Below are positions 46,001 through 58,000 of a stretch of 64,000 nucleotides of DNA, piece by piece (the stretch's first letter is position 1; every line of letters begins with the position of its first letter). This DNA comes from Linyphia triangularis. Taxonomy: Eukaryota; Arthropoda; Arachnida; Araneae; Linyphiidae. Made by a program: the position numbers and the translations under genes. Under the pieces are notes generated by a model. It had not been told where the DNA came from. It saw only the letters and a program-made list of their open reading frames with translations, and searched no databases. The stretch spans positions 48,955,385-49,019,384 of the forward strand of contig OZ021727.1 of assembly GCA_963978545.1 (NCBI GenBank), read 5' to 3'.

Positions 46001-49000
46001 TTAGAAACAAAATATTACACTTCTATATTTTTGAATCTGTGATATTAACCTCAGGGTTATGCTTCCTTTGGAGATTATGGTCAATCCTATGGGTAAATCC
46101 CATCATTCTGACTCATCCTTTTCTGACAGCTTAATTGCAAATTATTACTCTTTTTTCAAACAAAATGATTGAGCTCAAGATGGAAATAAGATACATAATT
46201 GCAACATCGAACAGTTTCTTTTTAATCATTTTAGAGGTTCGTTTTATTTATTAACACAAGATTGGCTTTTCTGGCTCTGTAATTTCTGTTTAGTTTGTAC
46301 AAGTTTAGATAAGTCTAGTTATTTATTACTCTGAGCTACATTGTAATACTTCTGTCAATGTCAATAGGAACTAGCGCATGAACTGATAACATTCGTTTCA
46401 GTATTTATTGCTTATAATTTTTTTTTCTATTTTCGTTGAATGATTTTCTCTGCTGACTGCTAAGTAAACAAAATTTATAATTGGTTTTTAGTTATTTAGT
46501 ACAATTTGAATAAAGTTTATTTTCCCCCTAAGTTGCATTACACAACTCAACATTTGATTTCCTATTTTTTAGTATTCCTTAAGCTGGCCATACACGATCG
46601 TTCCAAATCCAATACCCGCGCCACTCCAATGACGTCACAATTCCATTTGGACCGGCTAGAAAACAGGGGGTCACACACGATCACTCCATTTTTAACCTTC
46701 CACGTCAATCTTGGAAGGTTGAAATCCGCGGGCAAAGTCGTTAAGCTATGGTTGTGTTTCTTTTAAATTAGGCAGCTTTTTTCCAAGAAATTTGATTAGT
46801 TAATACTTCAAAAATATAGTACAAATATTTTTAAATAAAATGACGTAAAATTTCTGTTTCTATCATTAGTAGAACTTAAAATATTCAAGTTATTTTTACT
46901 CGACAACAGTATTTCGACCGCGCTATTTTGAAATTTTGAAGCTGTTTTTCTCGAAAATAGTTTATGGTCCCCTTCTTTTTATTTTAAATTGATATAACTT
47001 AAAAACTACTTCTTATAAATTTATGAAACTTTCCACAATTATTTCTTATATATATTTCATTAATTTGTCTTCGGGAATTGTATATATTACTTTTTCAAAA
47101 AAAAAAAAAAAAAAAAAAAAAAAGGGTTTTAGAGCTTAGCTTAATAGGTTTTGTACAGTTTTTTGAAAAAAATATTTTTTTACAAATTTTCTAAATACTT
47201 TATTGGAAAATCATGAAAACAGTTTATAAAAGGAATTATAAGTAATTTAATGTAAAAATGAAGTGATAGCTTTAATTAAATTTATCATGATAAAAAGCGT
47301 TAGAAATCTTCTAAATGCATTGCAATTCTTTATATATTTCAATTAACTGCAATATCAATATCACAGGTCGTGTTTCGGCTCATTGCGAGATGAATAAACA
47401 CACCCGAATCATTTCCCCCATTTTTCCCTACCTGATTCCCTATCGCAGCGCGACAGTTTCTGCCACACACGGGGATTCCATTAGGAATGAATCTTTTGGA
47501 AGTTCAGCCATTTAGAATTCCAAAAAATCGTTCCACTCCAATGATTTCTTGTCGGCTTTCACACACACGGTGCGGTTTTGGTGGAATAGCGGGCCAATTG
47601 TCCTGATGGATCGATCGTGTATGGCCAGCTTTAGGTGCTAAGCATAAAAGCACTTTTTTTCTTATTTTGACGAAAAAGTTGAATAGGTAGAGTGCTAAAA
47701 AAATAATTAGTGTGAGGACCTTGACTAACTATGCTATGCTATCGGTCGGCATTGATATTTCCGGTCCAAACACAAATTCAACTTGGAGGAATTGTTTTTA
47801 CTCGAAGATAGGTGACAGGGCAATTACACAAGAAAGATAAGGTTTTCACCAAAAGCAGCCATACTTGCATTAAACTATTTATAAAAAAATATTTTTCTAA
47901 GAGAGATTTCTGTTTGGTGATATATTTCCTTTTCGAGAATTTTCTGGTGATTTTCTTAAACTTTAGATTTGATGATTTTTTAATGGGCTGTTGGCGATTT
48001 CAGCCATTTAAGAGTTGGCAGCTATGACTTAGAACTTATTTGTTTATTTATCTGTGGCCTGCAAATCTGCGCAGGACTAATTAACCCAATTACTGTAATT
48101 CTATCGGTCTGAAACTTGACATATAGATTCGTGATCGATGAGAATGTATTACATCACGTTTTTGGGTTTGTCACAGAAAGGCTGCTTTTGCACACATTAC
48201 TATATTACCACTTCATAGGCCTAATTAACTTGATTGCTGACATCCAATTGAGTTAAAACTTAGTAGAGAGTCTCGTTGTGTATGACAATCTATTCAATTT
48301 AGTTTTTGGCACAAATGTAATTAGTAAATAGTCTGAAATGGGGATGCTTTCTTCGTAGTGGTTAAAAACTATGATATCTCGATTTAAGCTCACTAATTTG
48401 CAATTGCACCTAAAAATTGACAATGCATACTATAGAGGATTTATATTAAAAACTTTATTTTCATAAGTTATATTTTGTGTCTTCTGATTCTGTACCCAAC
48501 TCTATCTTTTGAATACCACGAAAACTACTTACAAGATAAAAAGAAGAAAAAAAACTTTTTTGTGTGTGTATTTAAAAAAAAAAAAAATTCTTGCACAAGA
48601 TTTTTTTTAATATAGTTGCGTTGGTTACCAAATAAAATCTACAGAGGAGAGGATTTCTAAAATATATACCGTATTTTTTTTTATAAACAAAGTGAATATC
48701 ATTGCATAAAGGTTAATTGACAATTCATTAGGAATTGCAATCCACATTTCTGAAAAATTAACGATTTAAACAAAATTCTATCAGTCTTGAATCCCCCTGC
48801 AAATAATCCTGCGGGCACCCATGATTCTTCCTATCATCATCACTTAAAGAAAAAAAGGAATTTGTTTATGAGGAATAGTTTAACTTATCACTTACCATCA
48901 TAAATGATGAATTCAAAGAGTGATTCAGGAAGCCAAAAATACTGCAACACGATCTATATTATATGAAAGTGTTTCCATATTTCTATTACCCACCATTATA

Positions 49001-52000
49001 ATTTAAACAAATATAATTATTTTTCACATGTGACTTTTTTAATTCTCTAAATTGAAAAATTTAAATGGCAATAACAGTTATAAATATATGTGAAGGGTTG
49101 AATTACACTTATTTTTGCTTTTGAATGTATTTATAGACATTTGATGGCTGTGTAGCAAAGAGAGAAAAGGATTGTGATCCGGAAAATATGTGGCTTCAGG
49201 TTCCATTCTTTTGTGGGCACCATGCTGAATGTTGGTAAGTTTAAGAATACTTTTAAAGATGCTATTTATTTTTGTAATATAAAAGCGATTTTTTTTATTT
49301 TTTCTATTTTCTTAAAGTATTTTGTTTTATACATATATTAGGGGGATTCAAAAATAGTGGTAAAATTTCAAACTTTGAAATTTTACTGGGGCATCGGCTA
49401 GTTTTGTTCTCCCACCAAAAAAAAAAGTAATGGTGAATTTGATGAAAATTGGACAATATTTAATGGTGGCGCAACCAACTTGAATTTAAAAAATGTCATG
49501 CAATAGCCTTACGGCGCTCAACATAACGTAACAAACACTATTCAATATGAACATTTTTATATTTTGCATAGAAAACAATCTTTGAAGGTGTAGAATACAA
49601 TATTTGATGGTATTGTTAATATATATGTTTAGGTATCCTTTGTTTTCTTTCCATTTTTCTTGGTCAGTGAGAAGAAAATCTTTTTTAATGCCCATTACAT
49701 CACAGAACCTCAGTGAGTTTGAAGGGAAATTTTTTCCGAGCTTTGCTCGGGGATAGCATTTACAGTGAAAGTTAATTTCTTTATAATGTTATCTAAATTC
49801 GGACTTTCATTAAAAAGTACTGTAATAATTTTGGATTTGGTTTTTGTACTGGTATTCCTATAATAAGGGAGAAAAACAAGTTCTCCAAGATACCCAAGTT
49901 GAGAAAATCCTTTTTGATTGAAACGCTAGAAATACTTTCTTTGATGTTTTATATCTATCTTGATGGCCCATATGGTTTTTTCTAGCCATCTTGCCCAGTG
50001 AAGTTCAGCTAGATCCATAAAATGTACCGATACGTCAGGAGATAAACTACCTAAGAAAATTAATACCTTATTCCAAGAGCTCAAAGTAATCGTTGAGAGA
50101 GACAGGAACATTTCTCTAGCAAACGTAATGATGTCTACCTTTCGGTCTGCTATAGATTTAAAATTGAATGCATTATATTTGTTCTTGTCAATGGATTTTC
50201 AAATCGATTTATAGCGCTTGAAAAAAAAAAGGATCGGGGTCAGAAGAAACGCCATGTTATGAACACTGTATCTAGTACAATTTCCCAGATATGCAGCCTG
50301 CATGCTTGATACAGAAAACTCTTGACCAAGTTTTTGCTAAATCAAAATGCATGTCTTCGTGTCAAAACACATAACTTTTATATTTTTGGCTAATTCCCAT
50401 TGCTCCAGAGTTTCATAGACTGTAATTGTTGCATGACCAGAAGAAATTTTCGGTACCTGTTCTAGTAAACTTCGGAAACAACTGCTCTAGGTCTTTTCCC
50501 ATGACCATAACAATTATTCTGTCAACTATGTCTTATCTGGTTATATCTTGTAAAGGCTTGCTGTCTCAGTGGCACTGTTGAAGAAAATTTTTGGGTGATG
50601 CCTAAAGCTGAATTTCTACGCTTATTGCTTCCAGCCCACTGTATAGAGCTCAGATTGATAAAACAACTTCGGTAACTTCTGTAGGACTTCATGAATAATT
50701 ACATTTCGAATCAGACGATGAAATAAATTTGCAGCAACTTCGTGTTTCGAGGAAAGTTTACATATAAGAATTGTCTCAACTAACTGTCCAGCCAACCACA
50801 CCTGTATATTTTCATATCTTAACATTTGTGCTCACAATTCGATCAAATTTACATTAAACATCAAAAACAAATGATCATTGAAATGACGCAGAGCATCTAC
50901 TATAGAACAGTTCAAGTGCAGATTCACTTCCTATATGTGTGCGCTAGCAACTCAATGTCTCTCTGGCATCGTGTTGTTTTATGAATTCAAAAGCATTGAA
51001 TTTGTTTGTTTGTGTGATGCTGTAATATGCAAAAGACATTGTAACTTGTAAATGAATTATTTTAGATAGATTTTTTCATGGTGTGACGATTTCTCGAAAT
51101 AACGACGACGAATTACAAAGGTAGCGCTTTTATTAATTTTTTAAAAGAAGTTGTTTAAATTTAATATTATTGAGACTATCATATTTTTTCATGCCAAATA
51201 CAATCTTGTTCTTCTCTGGTTTCGTTCTCCAGGTCACACTTCGGCTGTTGCCACTCGCTTAGATAAATCTTAATCATCCGGCTGTTGCCACTCGCTTAGA
51301 TAAATCTTTACAGACTCCTCCCCTCCAAGAGAAGACTTTTTATTGAAGAGAAAAAGTCTTAGAATTTAAAGTCTTTCAGTCTTAAGAGTTCATACCGCCA
51401 GTTGGATTCAGTGCACTAATTTAAATTAGTATTTTACTGCCAAATTATAATATTTAAGTAGAGTATTACAAGTTTAAATAAATAAGCCTACCCATAATAC
51501 TTAGGTTCTAAGAAGAAGAAGAAATAAAAATATGTACAAAGTCAATGTCTTACATCAATGTTTAAGGAACTCTACTCAGGGTATCGGCATTTCGATGGAG
51601 ACTTCCCTTACGATGGACAACTTCATAATTGAATGGTTGTAATGTGAGGGCCCATCTCAACAGACGCGGATTAGTCCCTGTATTTTTCTCTAACCAGACC
51701 AGCGGATTATGATCTGTTTGAATGATGAACTTTAGCTGCCCATCAAGATAACATCGTAATTTCTGAATCACATAAACAATGGCAGCACATTCCCTCTCGG
51801 TGGTACTATATTTTTGTTCTGCTGGAGAAAATTTCCGACTCAAGTACATAATAGGATGTTCTTCACCATCTTGGTTCACCTGAGACAACACCACGCCTAG
51901 TCCAAGGTTCGAAGCATCACACTGAATGACAAATGGAATGATGAAATCGGGGCTAAATAATACTGGCCTTTCCGAAAGTCGATTCTTTAATTCTTCGAAA

Positions 52001-55000
52001 GCATCTTCACAAGCACTGCTCCAATCCACAGACGATTTAACTTTCTTCCCTTTTAGTAGATCTGTTAATGGTGCCGCAATTACAGAAAAATCGGGAATAT
52101 ATCGGCGATAATAACCAGCAAGACCTAAAAATGATCTAATTTGGGTTTTGTTCAGGGGTCTAGGAAAATCTTTAACGGCTTGTACTTTAAGTTCTCCAGG
52201 TGTTCGCTCACCTTGTCCAACTATGTGGCCCAAATACTTGACATGTTCCCGAGCAAACTGACACTTCGAAGGCTTTATGTGGAGATGAGCTGTTTTCATC
52301 TTTATTAAAATTTCTTCTAAGTGTTTCACATGCTCTTCCCAAGTATTCGAAAAAATTGCAACGTCGTCTAAGTAAGGTACAGCAAATTCGTCGCAGTCTT
52401 GCAACAACCCAGCCATCATTCTACTAAAATAATAAGGAGCATTCTTGAGCCCAAATGGTAACCTTAATGGCTTAAAGGTACCAAAGCTGGTCACAAAGGC
52501 AGCATATAGCTGGGCCCGTTCACTCAATGGTATTTGCCAGTAACCACGGGTTGAATCTAGAACAGTGATATATTTCAATGATGACACTTTCTCTACAAGT
52601 TGTTCTATATTTGGTATAGGGAAATACTGTGTCCTGGTCACTTTGTTCAAACGACAATAGTCAATACAAGGTCTAGGATCTTTTCCAGGAACCTCAACAA
52701 GTATTAAAGGAGAAGTAAAATCCGAATCTCCTCGTTCAATTACTTTGAGTTCTAACATTTTATTGACTTCGGCCTTCAGAATTTCTGTTTGTCTTGGAGA
52801 CATTCGATATGGCTTTGCGATAATTGGCTTTTCTACTTCCAACTCGATATCATGTTCAGCCAGATCTGTACAACCAGGTTTATTTGAAAAGAGTTCAGAG
52901 TACTTGTTTAAAAGTTCCTCAAGTTGATTCTGTTGTGCACCTGAAAGTTTAGATTTTGATCTTATGTCCTTTAAAAGTTCATTCAACGCTGACCCGTTAG
53001 ATCTATCAGCAAGGCCAAGATCTGGTATCTCCTCTTCTTCATCTTCCCTTTTGCCTTTAATTTCTTCTAGGCCTAAAAGATTTAAGTGTTCTACTCTTTT
53101 AACATAGGGCTTTAGCATATTAATATGGTAAACGTGATCTTTGTTCTTATCCGGAAACCGTATCACATAGTTGGTATCCGATAACCGTTGAACTACTTCC
53201 CCAGGTCCAATCCATTGCACCGATAACTTGTTGGGTTTTGAAGAAGCTACAACTAATACGAGATCGCCCGCTTCGAACTGCCGTTCTACCGCTTTCTTAT
53301 CATACCAAAGTTTTTGCTTTTCCTTGGCGCTTACCATATTCCGTATTGCTAATTCTTGTCAATTTTTCATACGATTTATTAATTTAAACACATAGTTTAC
53401 AACACAATCCTCTTCTTGGTGTTCTTCTGTTAACTTGTCATAGAGCAATACAAGCGGAGTCTTCAGATTTCTTCCGTGAACTAACTCAGCTGGTGTAAAG
53501 CCTGTACTATCATGAGTCACAGTCCTTAACGCGAACAGAGCTTGAGGCAAAATCTTTTCCCATTCGGAACTAGATTCTAGACAGAGGACACGAAGAATTC
53601 TTTTCAGAGTTCTGTGCATTCTTTCGACTGGGTTACTTTGCGGATGGTGTACAGAGCTTCTAACAACCTTAATTCCAAATCTTTCTAAAAATTCGCAAGT
53701 AAGTGCACTCATAAATGACGTTCCTTGATCAGTCTGTAGTTTTTTTGGGAAGCCCATTCGGCTGAAAATCTGGAGTAGGGCGTCAATTACTGTGGTCGAT
53801 TTCAGATTTTCCATTTTCCACAGGGACTGCATCGGGATATTTTGAAGACATGCACAATGCAGTAATAAGGTATTGATTCCCTGATGGGGTTTGAGGTAAA
53901 GGTCCCACAGCATCAACATTTATTTTTGAAAATATTTCCGTAATAACTGGAACTATCTTGAGTGGTGCCTTCTTTTTATCTTGTGGGTTTCCTACCCTTT
54001 GACATAGATCACATGATTTCACAAAAGTTTCGACCTCTTTGTAACAGTTTGGCCAGTAGAACTTTTTAAATAAGGCATCTTTAGTCTTCTCTATTCCCAG
54101 ATGAGATGCCGTTCTTTCATGGCAGAATTCCATAATCTGTTTTCGGTACTTCTCCGGCACCACAAGCAAAAGTCGTTCTGTTCCTTTTTTATCTTTCTTC
54201 ACGAAAAACAGCTTTTGATTTTTTGTCAGATACCTATACTTTTCAGAGTCTGTGTCATGTTTTGCTTCTTTGAATAGGGGCTTCAGATCCTCACTTTGCA
54301 ATTGAGCGTCTAAAAATTCTTCTGGGGTTAATTTCATAAGTTCCAATTCTGCACTTGAAAGATCTGCCACCCGTAAAATATTATCATTACCAATTTCTTT
54401 TCCAAATTGTTCATTTTCCCTTGAATCGCTTGCTTCTGGTTCCGAATTTGGCATCTCTGATTCTACCATCTTCTTACTGGAAGATCGAGTTTGTATGACA
54501 TTAATTGTATCCATTCCGAAATTTTTATTCTGGTTAACTTCAGTAAATAATTCCATTGTTCGGTTTCCTAATAGGTACCTTCCTTGATCTAAAGAATCTC
54601 TGATGACAGCTGCTATTGTCACAATGTGCCCATAAGCGCAGTCTATCTCAATCTCAGCTAAAGGCAGACAAATGGGGCTTTCTTCTAATGGGGTTTTAAT
54701 CCATACCGTTTCTGTAGTTAACATTGAGGGTTTTACATACTTTCTGCAGATCAGGTCAATTGATGCTCCGGAATCGCGAAGTATCGGCATTTCTATGCCA
54801 TTTATTTTTCCTTGACTGATATATGGTTCAAGAACATCTTTAAAATTTTCTTTCGGAACCAAGTTAGCAGCTACTGTTTCAACGCTTTTCTTGAGTTTAT
54901 CACAGTTAGGTCTTAAATGCGAGGTAGATCCGCACTCGTAACATCTTCGTAGTTTATCGCATTGAGCCTTCAAATGAGAAAATGACCCACACTCGTAACA

Positions 55001-58000
55001 ACTAGGCTGCTTCCTCCTCTCAAATCTTTTCTCTCTTTCACCTTCATCGCATTTATCTTCCTTCCATGGAGCATTTCTCTTGAAATTAAATTTGTCCTTA
55101 GGGTATTGTCCTTCCTGAGGTTTGGAATTATTTCTAGGTAGCTTTTCTTTTCTTTTGAAACTGTCTCTGACGCTTTCATAGTCATCCAATTTCTCTGCTA
55201 AATACTCTGGATCTTTAATATTAATCCAATTGTCTAAAAAGTGTTCTTTGATTTCTGGAGGCACACAAAATTTTACTTGTTCAGCAATAATCAGATCTTT
55301 CAGTTGCTCAAAAGTTTCAACTTTCATATCGTCAATCCATTCGGTAAAATAACTCCGCAGCTCGTGGTAATAGTTTCTCCAATTTTTATCTGGCGTTTTC
55401 TGGTGTCTGTAGAAACACTGCTTCAATTTTTCGCTGTTCATTTTATACCTTTTCAGAAGAAGAGTTTTCACATGTTCATAGTCATTTGCGTTTTCAGGCG
55501 ATTCTCTAGCCAGCATGTTTGAAACTTCTGCAGGAAGTACACCCAACAGATAAGCAGTCCAATCTCTTTTGGGAACTTTGGCCATTTCTGCCTTTCTTTC
55601 GAAGTTAATTAAATATAACCCCATTTCATCCCTCTTTTCTTCAAATTTAGGCATTATATGCGTCAATTGAATCCTGGGAATTCCGTTTTCAGATACATGG
55701 TTTGTTCGAGGTAGGGATTCAGTTTGGGAAATTTCTAGCTTTTTTAATTCGAACTCATGCTGTCTCATTTCCCGTGCCAAATTATCTTCCCTTTCTCCTC
55801 TTTCTATTTCTCTTTCTTCCCTTTCTCTTTCTTCTTTTCTCAGTCTTTCTTCAATCACACGATCAAATATCAACCTAACCTCCTCCTCATTATAGTATTC
55901 ACTTCCTAAAATTATTCGCTTAATCTCAGGTATTTTAGTTTTAGCATCCACATCTTCGCCCAATTCCTCACATATTTGAACAGGGTGTCCACAGATCGGG
56001 AAAACCGGGAATTCGGCATTTCGGGAAAAATCAGGGAATTATCAGGGATTTTGTCAAAAAGTTTAAAGGAATTTTCCGAAATTAAAATGAAACTTGATTT
56101 TGACAATTAAAGATACACTGCTACCAAAATCAATTTGAAAAAAAATTAGAAAAAGTTTAAAAAAAAATAAAAAAAATTTTGGACTTCAAGACCGACCACA
56201 TGGCTTCTCGCATTAAAATTTCCTGACAATCACTGAACCTGCCTGCGTTCAGATTTGCCTCAAATCGCCGATGGAATGTCTACATTTCTTCCTCATTTTT
56301 CTCTTATATTATAGTAGTCTATCGGCATTATTTACGTTGGTATGTGATAATCATTTTTCTGAACGTTACAGTGGTAAAATGGCCGATATTTTCCTGATTA
56401 TAGAGGTCAAGAAACACTTTCTTGCGTACTACTCATTTTCGTGATGTGTCACTGACGCTATTTCAGAGATTGCACCTGTCAGCCATGGTACAGTGTTGCT
56501 GAAACACGGATTTCAGCACTTTTTTTGTTGAAATTTCCATCATTCCTGAGACAGATACAAAACTGCATTACAATTTTATTGGGTTTACTTGCTTGTCTCA
56601 CAACCAAAGAACCTACCTTCGTTCTGATTTCTCCAAACTTTGATATAGTGACCACTTTTCTTGCTGATTGCCAGCATCTGTCGCTGTTGTTTATGCTGGT
56701 GTGTGGTGGTTAGTTTCGCCGAACGTTACGCTGATGTTAAGCTTGTTATTGCCGAGATTTGGGCTGCTAAGACGGGAGCTATCACCGAGATTTACGTTTT
56801 TGTTATGTTTATTTTAGTCCCTATTAATTACTATTTCAAGGTTTGCGCCTCAATAGTTTTCTCTATCGCCGAGATTTACGCTTGTGATTGTCAATTTCGT
56901 AGATTGTGATGTCGATAGAATCGCCTCAATTTCAGCGATTTCCATCGATATATTGGATGCTAACTTTGATATTTACGTTGGTGTGATGGTCATTTTTGTC
57001 GATTGTTTCATTAATGCAGGGATGTGATAGCTTCGGCGGAAAGAATCAAAGGAAGTAACTTTTTTTTTAAATTTCTCATCTTTCCGCTTTCGTGAATTTT
57101 TCTTATTTTTTCACCTATCAAAGTTTCCCTACAATTTTCTCATTGATCTCGCGGAGATTAAAATTTCCTGACAATCATGGAACCTGAATGCGTTCAGACT
57201 TCCCCAAACCACCGATGGAATTATTATTCCCCCCTCCCCTTATTTTTCTCTAATGTTAGACTCTATCGCAATTATTTACATTGGTATGTTATAGCCATTT
57301 TGCAGAACATTACGTTGATGAAATGGCAGTTATTCCTTTGATTATGGCGAGCATTACGTTGCTATGTGATACTCATTTTCGTCGAGTCTTACTCCGAACT
57401 AATAGTTACTGACGTTATTACAGAGGTTTACATCTGTCGGACATAGTACAGTTCAACTAAAACGCGAATTTCGACTTCTTCTTTTAATTGAAATTTCGGT
57501 CATTCCTGAGATCGATACAAATCTGCATTACAATTTTGTTGGACTTGCAAGTCTGACAATCACGGAACCTTCTTACCGGGCATTTTTGCCGATAGTTGGT
57601 TTAATATAATTGCCGAAACTTGCGCCAGTACCGCGGCCGCTATCACCGATATTTACGTTGAAGTAGCTGTAATTTTCACTTAGATTTAAGCCGTTTTCAC
57701 TGAAGCTATTGGCAAGATTCGCGACGTCGTTTTGGTGTCATTCGCCTAGACTTCCTCTGATGTGAAAGCCGCTATGTACGTGATTAGTGTGTATGTGAGG
57801 ATCATTTTCACCGTTTGGTTTGAATTAATGATGAATGATTACAATTTTATTTTAATTTTGCGCAAGAAATTAATCCAAATCATCTCAGTTTTTATTATGT
57901 ATCCTTATTTAAAATTGTCATTTTAACTGCTATTGAGTGTAAAATTGTTTATTTTAACTTGAAAAATAATTTTACATTTTAACTATAGATGTAAGTAATA

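Noticed and set aside
51562..55963. Explaining the integrase-before-RT order as two nested gypsy elements
   Set aside because: There is only one pair of LTRs, no internal LTR or target duplication between integrase and RT, and the integrase C-terminus runs in phase into the RT frame across one TGA.
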